64,000 bases of DNA from Pedobacter sp. Leaf176 (GCF_001424305.1 NZ_LMPD01000006.1:451285-515284), one strand, 5' to 3'; shown: positions 25,935-35,653, counted from the stretch's first letter. Numbers and translations: made by a program. The notes: generated by a model not told the origin, from the sequence alone.

Positions 25935-27098
25935 ATGAAAAAAATAATGACTTTTTTATTGCTGGCAACGATCGTTTCTTCAGCAAAAGCCCAGTTACAA
26001 CCATTTAATGGCCTTGATATGAACCTGGGAAATCTATCGCGTCTTTCATCAGCCCAAACCCGGTCTATCAGTCCGGAGAACTTTACCGGTGGAAAAGGAA
26101 AAGGGGGCATGGCAGACCCGAAAGATCATTCAAAAAGAAATGTGGCAAACGCCGGCCCTACGGCCCGCGATCTTGGTATGGGATGGAAAGTTAACCCCTA
26201 TATCTTTATCAATCCCGGAGAAACCATTACCATCGGAGAGATTGATGGTTCTGGTGCGATACAACACATCTGGATGACACCTACCGGAAACTGGAATTTC
26301 AGTATCATCAGGTTCTATTGGGATGATGAAACCACCCCATCTGTAGAATCGCCTGTAGGGCCCTTTTTTGGAATGGCATGGGGAGAATATGCGCCATTAA
26401 ATTCGCTTGCCATGACGGTAAATCCTGGGAGTGCCTTTAACAGTTACTGGAAAATGCCCTTCCGCAAAACGTGTAAAATCACGATGCAGAACCTGGATGA
26501 TAAGGCAATGAGCCTATACTACCAAATCGACTACGTTCTTACTGATGTACCCAACGATGAGGCCTATTTTCATGCGCAGTATAGAAGGAGCAATTCGCAA
26601 CCCGGTTCGCTGTATTCCATTATAGATGGCGTTCGTGGCCAGGGCCAATATGTTGGTACTTTCCTCGGCGTAGGTGTAAGAAACAATGGGTGGTGGGGCG
26701 AGGGCGAAATCAAGTTCTTCATGGATGGCGATAAGGATTTCGCTACCATCGTTGGCACCGGAACCGAAGATTATTTCTGCGGCTCCTATAATTTTGAAAA
26801 CAAAAAAACAAGGCAATATGAAACCTTTTCAACCCCTTATGCCGGTTTTCACCAGGTAATAAAGCCCGACGGCCTCTACCAGGCGCAACAACGATTTGGT
26901 ATGTACCGGTGGCACGTTCTCGATCCCATCCGGTTCTCGAAAGATTTGAAAGTTACCATCCAGGATCTTGGATGGCGATCTGGTGGCCGCTACTTGCCAC
27001 AGCACTCTGATCTTATTTCCGTAGCCTATTGGTACCAAAGAGAACCACATGGGGCCTTTCCTAAACTCCCCGGTAAAGATGAGCTTGAAGTAAATTAG
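25935..27098 (+). CDS. GH172-family (DUF2961) glycoside hydrolase
   Basis: The ATG at 25935 gives 387 residues (a TTG at 25929 would add two) with a signal peptide ending AKAQ. DUF2961 features are clear: early KGKGGMADPKDHSKRNVANA, the IDGSGAIQHIWMT segment, PFFGMAWGEYAPLNS, and EIKFFMDGDKDFATIVGTGTEDYF (start EIKFFMDGD, end GTGTEDYF) with the conserved acidic Gly-Thr-Glu-Asp-Tyr motif. GH172 enzymes cleave fructofuranose or arabinofuranose linkages by retaining mechanisms; the conserved Glu of GTEDYF is the usual catalytic candidate. Exported, so it acts in the periplasm or outside. It is not part of a PUL here and stands amid repeat-bearing DNA. Confidence 0.88.
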   Translation: MKKIMTFLLLATIVSSAKAQLQPFNGLDMNLGNLSRLSSAQTRSISPENFTGGKGKGGMADPKDHSKRNVANAGPTARDLGMGWKVNPYIFINPGETITIGEIDGSGAIQHIWMTPTGNWNFSIIRFYWDDETTPSVESPVGPFFGMAWGEYAPLNSLAMTVNPGSAFNSYWKMPFRKTCKITMQNLDDKAMSLYYQIDYVLTDVPNDEAYFHAQYRRSNSQPGSLYSIIDGVRGQGQYVGTFLGVGVRNNGWWGEGEIKFFMDGDKDFATIVGTGTEDYFCGSYNFENKKTRQYETFSTPYAGFHQVIKPDGLYQAQQRFGMYRWHVLDPIRFSKDLKVTIQDLGWRSGGRYLPQHSDLISVAYWYQREPHGAFPKLPGKDELEVN

Positions 27099-27652
27099 CT
27101 TTGGAAAACAGGTTAAGAAGCTAAATTTTGCGCAAATTCAGACCATTTCAAATTAGAATTTTAAACATGGCGAACCTTATATTTAAAAGAGCTTATATTT
27201 TTACGCTGCTGCCTGGTCTTGTAGCAGCTTAATAGCGCAGGAAACATTACTCATGCCCCAGGCTGGTGAGAGCTTGTAGTTCGTATCCAAATAACTTAAA
27301 TATTAACTCCAAACAAACCCTTGTCTCCGGAAAAAATCCATCGATACAGTACCTAATATCTAGAAAGCTTATTTATTTTATGATTGTAAATTCTAAAATA
27401 AATAATCATGCCTTATATCGGAATGAGTTAAAACTCGCACCACCGCAAATAATATAGTCTTGATGCACTCGGCCCAGCTAGGGGCAATCTGAAGGATATT
27501 TTAGTTGACAGTCTCAGCTAAACAAGCTTTCAAGTCAATTCAGGGAATGACAAACCGATAAATGGACTTCACAACGCCATATGAGCGTTATGTGGAATTT
27601 CTTGAAATGTTGAGTGAACAAGCTTACCTTTAGAATGCACTGGTAAATATCA
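27099..27652. other. 554-nt gene-poor region with repeat copy 1
   Basis: It contains the first copy of a diverged repeat (27257-27421) and a 23-codon open frame from 27562 (MDFTTPYERYVEFL...) that has a protein-like composition but no support. Otherwise nothing is recognised. Confidence 0.5.
27257..27421 (+). repeat. Diverged dispersed repeat, copy 1
   Basis: The first 37 nt (27257-27293) match 28396-28432 at 34 of 37 positions, and the end (TTCTAAAATAAATAATCAT near 27391-27409, then CTTATATCGG) resembles the end of the second copy. The middle has diverged. Orientation is the same in both copies. Confidence 0.7.
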
Positions 27653-28198
27653 TTATACCTCACCTTGTTCAAATGCTCTTTTTGCATTATCATAACTTTG
27701 ATATTTCTCACGATTAACCCAACTAATTATTGCCCCTTGGTTGATTAGTGCACGATGCGCTTGGTATCCATCAAATTCAGGATTGAGTTCAAATTCTTCA
27801 TCATAATAGCAAGTAGCCTGCTTTACTACTTTACCGTCGACCACGGTTAGGTATAATTCATGCACAGTAATGTCTGCGAAGTCTTCGAAATATTCGAGTA
27901 TGAATCTGTCTGGATTAATTTCTTTTATTAACGAAGCTAGTGCTGAAAAGTCGTAGGTAAATCCTTCTTCTTTATCCTCATCATATTTGTCCTGTACTGC
28001 TGAAGCGGTATTTAACGCAGTGGATAAGTCATTACAACCAAAGACGTGAGCAATAAAAACGCTAAGGGAACTCCAGTTTACATCATACCTATCAGGGTCT
28101 AAAGGTATTACAAATGACCTGTTTTCCCTGAAGTGTACCATGTCAGGAGGTACGTCTACATTATCCAATACTATTAGTGCACAAATTAGCTGAGCCAT
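27653..28198 (-). CDS. Hypothetical acidic protein of unknown function
   Basis: A 181-residue, acidic cytoplasmic-type protein opening MAQLICALIVLDNVDVPPDM and containing YDEDKEEGFTYDFSALASLI and PEFDGYQAHRALINQGAIIS. Residues about 5-70 look like an alpha/beta unit; no motif matches a family I know. The ORF is intact and its composition is protein-like, with an ATG at 28198. Small acidic orphan proteins lying in repeat-bearing accessory DNA are often immunity proteins or antitoxins, but no toxin partner is visible here, so I assign no function. Confidence 0.6.
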   Translation of the reverse strand: MAQLICALIVLDNVDVPPDMVHFRENRSFVIPLDPDRYDVNWSSLSVFIAHVFGCNDLSTALNTASAVQDKYDEDKEEGFTYDFSALASLIKEINPDRFILEYFEDFADITVHELYLTVVDGKVVKQATCYYDEEFELNPEFDGYQAHRALINQGAIISWVNREKYQSYDNAKRAFEQGEV

Positions 28199-28617
28199 GT
28201 CCTTAATTTCATTAAATATAAACCATACCTCCTATAAATCCAACATATAATGATGTAGTGTACCCCCTCGTTAAATATGGAACTTATATGAAGTTGTCAA
28301 ATCAACTAAGGAAAGGAGGCGCGGAATAATTTACTTTGCGCGGGCTATATGAGCGTTTATGCCGTGGCTTCCTTAAACGTACTGGGAGGACCAAGCCCAG
28401 GCTTGTGCGAGCTTGTAGCTCGTATCCAAATAGTAACTGACTATAAAAAAAGATATTGTTCTATATCTCCTGGATGTTTATTGTACGAACCTTTTCTATA
28501 CACGCCTGGCTTTCTATCCGGAATAATTCTAAATAATCATAATTATCTTCGGTCATTCAATTTTTTCCAACTATCTTGCCACTCCTTGGTTTAAACCTAT
28601 AAACAATTACTATCCGT
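28199..28617. other. 419-nt gene-poor region with repeat copy 2
   Basis: It holds the second copy of the dispersed repeat (28396-28552) and the promoter region of pta, in which no clear TTTG / TAnnTTTG pair is seen. No other feature is recognised. Confidence 0.5.
28396..28552 (+). repeat. Diverged dispersed repeat, copy 2
   Basis: The partner of the copy at 27257-27421, matching it over the first 37 nt and again near the end (TTCTAAATAATCAT at 28527-28540, TTATCTTCGG at 28543-28552). The two copies flank the 181-residue hypothetical gene. Confidence 0.7.
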
Positions 28618-30708
28618 ATGACAAAAAACATCTTCATCGCTTCAGCAGAACCCTATACCGGCAAATCAGTAATCGCTTTCGGAATGATTAATATGTTACT
28701 GGCCAAAACGCAGAAGGTGGGTTATTTTAAGCCGATTATTGCGCAAGATGATCCGAATAAAAAAGATGAACATGTTGTAGCCATGCTGGATTATTTTTCC
28801 CTGCCGATTAAATATGAAGATGCATTTGCCTTTACCCGCCAGGATATGCTGCACGAATACCAGAACAGCGGCGATATCATCAATACCATCATTAGTAAAT
28901 ATAAAAAACTGGAAGATAATTACGATTTCACGGTTATTGAAGGGAGCGATTTCCTGGGCGAAGGTATGGCTTTTGAATTTGAATCGAATGCCTTAATGGC
29001 TAAAAACCTGGGGGCTCCGGTGCTAATCGTGGTATCAGGAAAAAATAAAACGGCCAGCCAGCTCTTTAAATCGGCCATAAACATTTACCGCAATTTCCTT
29101 TTACGCGATGTGCAGGTTTTAGGGGTGGTGGCCAATATGGTTAACCCCGATGAAGCCGAACGGATTAAACAAGCACTAAGCAACCAATTGCCGCCTGAAT
29201 TGTTAATTGCGGTTATCCCAATCGAAAGTGGCTTGCAAAGCCCCACGATGAAGGAAATTACCGCGGCTTTAGATGCTGAAATATTATTTGGTGCCGATTT
29301 AATGGATAACCAGGTAGATAACTTTGTAACCGGGGCCATGATGTTGCCTAACTTTTTAAGGCACATTAAAGATAATTTATTAATTGTAACCCCTGGCGAT
29401 CGCGGCGACATCATTATAGGTTCATTACAGGCCAACTTATCGGCCAATTACCCAAAAATTGCGGGGATTGTTTTAACGGCCGGCAGCTTACCCGATGAGC
29501 CCATGATAAGGCTTATTGAAGGTTTGCAAACCATAATCCCGATAATTTCCGTTCAGAAGGGCACTTTTGAAACCACCACTACAATTGGTGCCATACATTC
29601 TAAAATTACCATCGATAATAAAAAGAAGATTACGCTCGCGATTGAGCTTTTTGAAAAATATGTAGACTTAAAGGCCTTAGACGATAAAATCATCACCTTC
29701 AGTTACGAAGGCATTACACCGCACATGTTCCAGTACAACCTGGTGAAATGGGCGAAGAGTGAGAAAAAACACATTGTATTGCCCGAAGGAAACGACGACC
29801 GGATTTTAAAGGCCGTAGAGAAACTTATTACTCAGGATGTAGTAAACATTACCCTGCTGGGCGACCCGGCAGAAATTGGAAATTCTATTAAACGTTTGGG
29901 TTTAAACCTGGATATCAATACAATAAACATCCATAACCCGGCACATTCTGAACATTACGATAATTATGTAGAAAGTTTATATGAACTGCGTAAAAACAAG
30001 AATGTAAACATGGAAATGGCCAGGGATATGATGACGGATGTTTCTTATTTTGGCACCATGATGGTGTACAAAGGCGATGCCGACGGTATGGTTTCTGGTG
30101 CTGTACACACTACACAACACACCATTAGGCCGGCACTGCAGTTTGTGAAAACAAAACCCGGTGTTTCGGTGGTATCATCTATATTTTTTATGTGTTTACC
30201 GGAGCGGGTGGCGATATTCGGCGATTGTGCCGTAAACCCTAACCCTACAGCACAGCAGCTGGCCGAAATTGCCATATCGTCGGCAGAAAGTAGTGCCAAA
30301 TTTGGAATAGAGCCACGGATTGCCATGCTCTCCTACTCTTCGGGAACATCGGGCGAAGGCGAAGATGTAGAACGTGTACGCGAAGCCACGGCCATTGTTA
30401 AGGCGCGGCACCCGGAATTGAAAATTGAAGGCCCGATTCAATATGATGCTGCCGTTGATCCTTTGGTTGGCCAGCAAAAACTGCCGGGATCGGAAGTGGC
30501 AGGAAGGGCAAGTGTGTTAATTTTCCCCGATTTAAATACCGGGAACAATACCTACAAAGCCGTGCAAAGGGAAACCGGTGCATTGGCCATTGGCCCAATG
30601 TTACAGGGCTTAAATAAACCAATTAACGATTTGAGCAGGGGCTGCACCGTCGACGATATTTTTAATACCGTTGTGATTACAGCCATTCAATGTCAGGACA
30701 TTAAATAA
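28618..30708 (+). CDS. pta: Phosphate acetyltransferase (long form)
   Basis: A 696-residue, three-domain enzyme. It has an N-terminal BioD-like P-loop domain (IASAEPYTGKSVIAFGMIN), a central DRTGG-type domain (about 215-335; VTPGDRGDIIIGSLQ) and a C-terminal catalytic PTA domain (about 370-690; VLPEGNDDRILKA, MMVYKGDADGMVSGAVHTT, MLSYSSGTSGEG and GPIQYDAAVDP). It interconverts acetyl-CoA plus phosphate with acetyl phosphate plus CoA. Length matches the E. coli type (714). The stop is 1 nt before the ackA start, so the two are translated as one operon for acetate overflow or assimilation. Confidence 0.97.
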   Translation: MTKNIFIASAEPYTGKSVIAFGMINMLLAKTQKVGYFKPIIAQDDPNKKDEHVVAMLDYFSLPIKYEDAFAFTRQDMLHEYQNSGDIINTIISKYKKLEDNYDFTVIEGSDFLGEGMAFEFESNALMAKNLGAPVLIVVSGKNKTASQLFKSAINIYRNFLLRDVQVLGVVANMVNPDEAERIKQALSNQLPPELLIAVIPIESGLQSPTMKEITAALDAEILFGADLMDNQVDNFVTGAMMLPNFLRHIKDNLLIVTPGDRGDIIIGSLQANLSANYPKIAGIVLTAGSLPDEPMIRLIEGLQTIIPIISVQKGTFETTTTIGAIHSKITIDNKKKITLAIELFEKYVDLKALDDKIITFSYEGITPHMFQYNLVKWAKSEKKHIVLPEGNDDRILKAVEKLITQDVVNITLLGDPAEIGNSIKRLGLNLDINTINIHNPAHSEHYDNYVESLYELRKNKNVNMEMARDMMTDVSYFGTMMVYKGDADGMVSGAVHTTQHTIRPALQFVKTKPGVSVVSSIFFMCLPERVAIFGDCAVNPNPTAQQLAEIAISSAESSAKFGIEPRIAMLSYSSGTSGEGEDVERVREATAIVKARHPELKIEGPIQYDAAVDPLVGQQKLPGSEVAGRASVLIFPDLNTGNNTYKAVQRETGALAIGPMLQGLNKPINDLSRGCTVDDIFNTVVITAIQCQDIK

Positions 30709-30709
30709 T

Positions 30710-31918
30710 ATGAACATTTTAGTTATCAATTCGGGCAGCAGCTCGATAAAATACCAGCTTTTTAAAATGCCTGTATCGCAACCGGTTTGCAGCGGCCTGG
30801 TGGAGCGCATTGGCATTGAAGGATCCTTTATTAAACATTCTGTGTTTTCGGGCGGAGAAAAACTAACCATAGAAAAAGAGGCATTCATCTCCAGCCATGC
30901 TGAAGCTTTAAACCAGGTTTTAGATTTGCTTATTAACGGGGAACAGGCCGTAATTACAAGTATTGAAGATATTGCAGCAGTTGGCCACCGCGTGGTACAT
31001 GGCGGGGAAAATTTCTCGTCTGCTGCCCTGATAACAGATGAGGTGAAGCAACAGATTAAAAACCTGTTTTCTCTGGCACCTCTACACAATCCTGTAAACT
31101 ATATTTGCATAGAGGTGGCCGAACAAACCTTTCCATCAGCGAAACAGATTGCTGTTTTCGACACCGCCTTTCATCAAAGTATACCCGAAGTTGCCTACCG
31201 TTATGCCATTCCAGAGCAGTATTATACTGCGGAGGGTATTCGCGTATATGGTTTCCATGGTACCAGCCACAAATATGTTAGCGAGCGGGCCATAGAATGG
31301 CTGGGCGATAAACATTCCAAAATTATCAGCATCCATTTGGGTAACGGTTGCAGCATTACAGCCATTAAAGACGGTAAATCGATAGATACCAGCATGGGCT
31401 TTGGCCCTTTAAGCGGTTTGATGATGGGTACCCGGTCGGGCGATATTGATCCTTCAGTTGTTTTTCATTTAATGGAAAATGCAGGTTATAAACCCGATCA
31501 ATTGAGTAACCTGCTTAATAAACAATCGGGATTGCTCGGCGTAGGCGGTTCGAGTGATATGCGGGATATTAATAAAATGGCCAGTGAAGGGAATGATGCC
31601 GCAAAATTGGCTTTACGCCTGTATGCCTACCGGATTAAGAAATTTATTGGCGCTTATGCAGCCACTTTAAATGGTATTGATGCTATCGTATTTACGGCCG
31701 GTGTTGGCGAAAATGACAGGGAAATGCGGGCCGCTGTTTCTAAGGAACTGAGCTTCCTGGGTATTAATATAGATTTGGGCAAAAATAACAATTACAAAGG
31801 TACCATCCTCGATATCAGCATGGCAGAAGGTCCTGTTCGTATTTTGGTTATCCCTACAAACGAAGAATATGAAATTGCGAGTCAATGTTTTAATCTTTTA
31901 TCCCCCAAAATTGATTAA
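30710..31918 (+). CDS. ackA: Acetate kinase
   Basis: A 402-residue ASKHA-fold kinase, the normal length. It has the N-terminal signature NILVINSGSSSIKYQLF, the conserved GHRVVHGGE substrate region, the FDTAFHQSIPE loop, the phosphate-1 segment HLGNGCS, the GLMMGTRSGDIDPS motif and the adenosine motif VFTAGVGEND. It turns acetyl phosphate plus ADP into acetate plus ATP, completing the Pta-AckA pathway with the gene 1 nt upstream. Confidence 0.97.
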   Translation: MNILVINSGSSSIKYQLFKMPVSQPVCSGLVERIGIEGSFIKHSVFSGGEKLTIEKEAFISSHAEALNQVLDLLINGEQAVITSIEDIAAVGHRVVHGGENFSSAALITDEVKQQIKNLFSLAPLHNPVNYICIEVAEQTFPSAKQIAVFDTAFHQSIPEVAYRYAIPEQYYTAEGIRVYGFHGTSHKYVSERAIEWLGDKHSKIISIHLGNGCSITAIKDGKSIDTSMGFGPLSGLMMGTRSGDIDPSVVFHLMENAGYKPDQLSNLLNKQSGLLGVGGSSDMRDINKMASEGNDAAKLALRLYAYRIKKFIGAYAATLNGIDAIVFTAGVGENDREMRAAVSKELSFLGINIDLGKNNNYKGTILDISMAEGPVRILVIPTNEEYEIASQCFNLLSPKID

Positions 31919-32014
31919 TTTACAGCTGGTAACAATTGCATAACATTTAGTGTGTATTCTAATTTATAAGTAGATTTACGGGTATATTGGGTTTCTAACC
32001 TCATACCAATTACT

Positions 32015-32881
32015 ATGAAAAGAATCATCTGTTTAGGTTTCGCATTTTTGCTTTTATCGCCGTTTATGCTGCTAGCACAAACCGGAAAAGTTTATGATAA
32101 CCTGAGTTTGCCGAGTAAGATTTTAAAAGGCGATCGAAAATATGCAATTTACCTGCCGCCGGATTATGAAACATCTGGCCGAAATTATCCTGTTCTTTAC
32201 TTACTCCATGGCGCAGGCGATGACCAGACCGGCTGGGTACAATTTGGAGAGGTATTAACCCTAACCGATAAAGCGATTGCAAATGGCACTTCCACTGCCA
32301 TGATAATTGTAATGCCCGATGCGAATACAGGTAGAAGGGGCTATTTCAATGATATAAAAGGCGACTGGAATTATGAGGATTTTTTCTTCAAAGAGCTTAT
32401 GCCTCATGTAGAAAAAAAGTATCGAATTAAAACGGAAAAACGTTCGCGTGCAATAGCTGGCTTATCGATGGGTGGCGGCGGAACTTTTGTTTACGCATTG
32501 CACCATCCGGAATTGTTCTCATCGGCATGCCCGCTGAGCGCTTATCTTGGCTTTCTAAACTTAGCTGATGCACAAAGTGCCCTGAAGAAAGCAAACCCGG
32601 CTCTAACCGACGCGGATATAACGACTTATTATAACACACAAAACGTATTGCCGCTTTTGACCAATCTGCCTGATGCCCAAAAAAAAGCAGTTAACTGGTA
32701 TATCGACTGTGGCGATGATGATTTCCTTTATGAGGGTAATGCACTTGCACACATCCTGATGCGAAAAAAAGAAATACCGCACGAATTTCGCGTTAGAAAC
32801 GGAGGCCACAACTGGACCTACTGGCGGGAATCTTTACCGAGTGTATTAAGTTTTGTTTCTGATACCTTCCATCAGCATTAG
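32015..32881 (+). CDS. CE1-like secreted esterase (esterase D / feruloyl esterase family)
   Basis: The 288-residue protein has a signal peptide (about 1-22, ending LLAQ). The alpha/beta-hydrolase core has an early LYLLHGAGDDQTGW oxyanion segment, nucleophile Ser in AGLSMGGGG (about residue 151), an acidic candidate in WYIDCGDDDF and His in NGGHNW. CE1 enzymes release acetyl or feruloyl groups from xylan side chains, while relatives hydrolyse S-formylglutathione or glucuronoyl esters. Exported and Bacteroidota-type, so a role on plant-cell-wall esters is likely. It is monocistronic. Confidence 0.88.
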   Translation: MKRIICLGFAFLLLSPFMLLAQTGKVYDNLSLPSKILKGDRKYAIYLPPDYETSGRNYPVLYLLHGAGDDQTGWVQFGEVLTLTDKAIANGTSTAMIIVMPDANTGRRGYFNDIKGDWNYEDFFFKELMPHVEKKYRIKTEKRSRAIAGLSMGGGGTFVYALHHPELFSSACPLSAYLGFLNLADAQSALKKANPALTDADITTYYNTQNVLPLLTNLPDAQKKAVNWYIDCGDDDFLYEGNALAHILMRKKEIPHEFRVRNGGHNWTYWRESLPSVLSFVSDTFHQH

Positions 32882-33014
32882 TTGAGCGAATTCGTCAATT
32901 TTAACCAATTGTGACCATTTTATTCTATTTGACATTGAGTATTAGATGTGAAATGTGAATTTATATAAATTAGAAGAATTTTTAACCGTAAACGACAAGC
33001 CGTAAAAACACAAA

Positions 33015-35618
33015 ATGATCAAATTTTCCTTAAGCTTAATCTATTCTGCAATTTTATTGGGATTATTAAGTTTCTTTAACAAATCCAACACGACTAAACC
33101 AAATCCCGAAGAAATTAAGATTTCAACATTTGCTGGTCCAGATGTAACCCCCAGTCCTGCCTGCCTTGCTGTTGCGCCAACCGGCGAAGTTTATGTAGGT
33201 GTCGATATGATAGGTTCCTTGGGTAAGGAGGCCGGAAAAGGCCGCATCTTAAAGCTGATTGATAAAAATAATGACGGCAAAATGGATGAACACAGTGTAT
33301 TTGCCGACGTGGATAACCCAAGGGGTATTATTGTTCAGGGAAATAAAGTATTCGTTTTACATACCACCTTTTCAAAAGATACGAAGGAAGCAACCGGAAT
33401 GAACCTGGTTGTTTTTGAAGACAACGATGGTGATGGGAAAGCCGACGGGCCTGAAAAACCTTTAATAGAACACATCAGCAATGCCAAATACATTCGTGAA
33501 CGGGGAACGGACCATGCTACAAATGGCATCAGACTGGGAATAGATGGCTGGATTTACATTTCGGTAGGCGATTTCGGTTTCCATGATGCCATAGACCGCA
33601 GTGGTAAAAAGTTAACCATGTTAGGTGGTGGTGTAGTACGTGTTCGTCCAGATGGAACGGAAATGGAAATATTTACACATGGTACAAGAAATGTATATGA
33701 TGTAGCGATTGATCCTTACATGAACGTTTTCACCCGGGAAAATACAAATGATGGTGGCGGATGGAACGTTCGTTTTTCTCACCATATACAAACGGCAGAA
33801 TATGGATACCCTGTTTTGTTCCAGCATTTTACCGATGAGATTATTCCGGCGCTTGCCGATTTAGGAGGTGGTTCGGGAACCGGCGCTTTATTTATGGATG
33901 AGCCCAACTGGCCTGAAAAATACAATAATGTACCCATGATGGCCGATTGGGGAAGAAGTATGCTTTACATACACAGGGTAATAGCAGACGGAGCAACCTT
34001 TACTCAAAAAGACGAAGAGTTTTTAAAAATCCCTCAAATTACCGACCTGGATGTAGATGGTTCAGGCAGGCTTTATTTATCTGCTTGGGATGGCGCAGGC
34101 TATTCAGGAAGTGATTCAAAAGGCTATGTAATACGCGCCGTACCCAACAACTGGACTTATACTGCCTTTCCTGATGTAAAAAAACTGTCTGTAAAAAAGC
34201 TGGCAGATTTAATGAAATCAAATAGTGCTGTGGCACGTATTGCTGCTTCACAGGAGTTGTTGAACCGTTCAAATAAACAAGCAGTTTCAGCGAGTTTAAA
34301 AATAGCAACCGACAAAAATTTACCATTATATGCAAGGGTGGCTGGCCTATTTACTTATGCCCAGCTAAGTAAAGAAAATGGGCTAAGCGAATTGATTGCT
34401 TTAACAAAAGATGATGCGGTTCGCGAATTTGCTTTAAAAGCACTTACTGATAGAAAATATTTATTGGAAAAAGTTCCGTCAGAGCCTTTTTTAGCCGCCT
34501 TGAAGGATGCATCGCCGCGAATTCAGGCTGCTGCTATTATTGGCTTAGGCAGACTCGGCAAAACAGATGCAACTACTGCCCTATTGCAGGTTAAAGTTCC
34601 TGCATCTTTTGTTGCGCCTGTAAAGGATATTGAAGGTCCTCATGCAAACCCAAATTCAGCAATTGTGTTACCACACCTGGCCGTTCGGGCTTTAGTGAGT
34701 TTAAATGCAACAGATGATTGCCTGGCTGCAGTTGGAACAGCAAATTCTGATTTAGCACTTTGGGCTTTACGGTACATGCACAACCAAAAAGCGGTAGATG
34801 GATTGATTAAAACCTATGCCTCGACAAAAGATGCCCAATTAAAAAAACAAATTCTAACCACTTTAGCACGTCTTTACAAAAAAGAAGAAGCTTATGATGC
34901 AAGCTGGTGGTGGGGAACCCGCCCGGATTCTCATGGGCCATATTTTAAGGCGGTAACCTGGGCAGGTTCTGCGGCAATTGAAAGATTACTTAAAGACGAA
35001 TGGACAAAAGCAGATGCGCAGGGCAAACAATTTTTTGTCGATTTAGACGCACGCCATAGAATGGGTATAGCCGAATTTGCAGTTGAAGAAAAACTGGCAG
35101 CCACGGAAGAGCCTAAAATAGACCTCGAAAAGATAAAAAACAAAAAAGGACAGGTGGGCAAGTCCTCTATAGAAGATGTTTTAATAGCAATTAATAAATT
35201 ACAGGGCGACCCCCTTAAAGGAAGGACAATTTTTAACAACCAGGGTTGCATTGCCTGCCATAGCCTAAGCAGAACAGAAAAAATGAAAGGACCATTTATG
35301 GGTCAGATTGGATCGATTATGAACCGCGAACAAATTGCCGAGTCCATTTTAAAACCAGATGCTTCGATATCGCAGGGATTTGCTACGGTTATGATAACTG
35401 CAAAAGGTGATAAAACGTATATGGGCTTTATAACCGAAGAAACCGCTGCAAAAATTGTAATGCGTAATATCGCCGGCGAGGTGTTTAATATTAAGACAAG
35501 CGATGTCATCTCGCGCAAGGAAATGGAAAATTCTATGATGCCACAAGGTTTAGCGAATTCACTGTCGTATGAAGAACTTGCATCATTAGTTACGTTTTTA
35601 TCGCAACAGAAGAAATAG
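33015..35618 (+). CDS. Beta-propeller/HEAT/cytochrome c protein (PVC-type haem-binding family)
   Basis: The 867-residue exported protein (signal peptide about 1-20) has three parts. Residues 30-380 are a sugar-dehydrogenase-like six-bladed propeller with Ca-binding-like DKNNDGKMDE and NDGDGKADG turns. Residues about 390-690 are helical HEAT-like repeats (AAAIIGLGRLGK, LAVRALVSLN). Residues about 740-867 are a class I cytochrome c domain with one CxxCH motif (GCIACHSL) and a distal Met candidate in NSMMPQ. This is the 'PVC-type haem-binding' architecture first noted in Planctomycetes/Verrucomicrobia and also found in Bacteroidota. It probably oxidises a sugar or other substrate and passes electrons to the cytochrome. 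The exact substrate is unknown. Confidence 0.85.
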   Translation: MIKFSLSLIYSAILLGLLSFFNKSNTTKPNPEEIKISTFAGPDVTPSPACLAVAPTGEVYVGVDMIGSLGKEAGKGRILKLIDKNNDGKMDEHSVFADVDNPRGIIVQGNKVFVLHTTFSKDTKEATGMNLVVFEDNDGDGKADGPEKPLIEHISNAKYIRERGTDHATNGIRLGIDGWIYISVGDFGFHDAIDRSGKKLTMLGGGVVRVRPDGTEMEIFTHGTRNVYDVAIDPYMNVFTRENTNDGGGWNVRFSHHIQTAEYGYPVLFQHFTDEIIPALADLGGGSGTGALFMDEPNWPEKYNNVPMMADWGRSMLYIHRVIADGATFTQKDEEFLKIPQITDLDVDGSGRLYLSAWDGAGYSGSDSKGYVIRAVPNNWTYTAFPDVKKLSVKKLADLMKSNSAVARIAASQELLNRSNKQAVSASLKIATDKNLPLYARVAGLFTYAQLSKENGLSELIALTKDDAVREFALKALTDRKYLLEKVPSEPFLAALKDASPRIQAAAIIGLGRLGKTDATTALLQVKVPASFVAPVKDIEGPHANPNSAIVLPHLAVRALVSLNATDDCLAAVGTANSDLALWALRYMHNQKAVDGLIKTYASTKDAQLKKQILTTLARLYKKEEAYDASWWWGTRPDSHGPYFKAVTWAGSAAIERLLKDEWTKADAQGKQFFVDLDARHRMGIAEFAVEEKLAATEEPKIDLEKIKNKKGQVGKSSIEDVLIAINKLQGDPLKGRTIFNNQGCIACHSLSRTEKMKGPFMGQIGSIMNREQIAESILKPDASISQGFATVMITAKGDKTYMGFITEETAAKIVMRNIAGEVFNIKTSDVISRKEMENSMMPQGLANSLSYEELASLVTFLSQQKK

Positions 35619-35624
35619 AGAAAT

Positions 35625-35653
35625 GCTGCCGGATTTATAACACCCGGCAGCTT
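35625..35653 (+). terminator. Hairpin after the cytochrome c protein gene
   Basis: GCTGCCGG / CCGGCAGC, an 8-nt stem with an 11-nt loop, 7 nt after the stop. The following U-tract is weak (TTCT), so termination may be partial. Confidence 0.55.

Noticed and set aside
27266..27457. 63-codon ORF inside repeat copy 1
   Set aside because: It is not conserved as a frame in the second copy, so it is explained as part of the repeat.
22920..28617. Integrated phage or conjugative island at tRNA-Arg
   Set aside because: No integrase, no phage structural genes and no visible second copy of the tRNA 3' end in the window.
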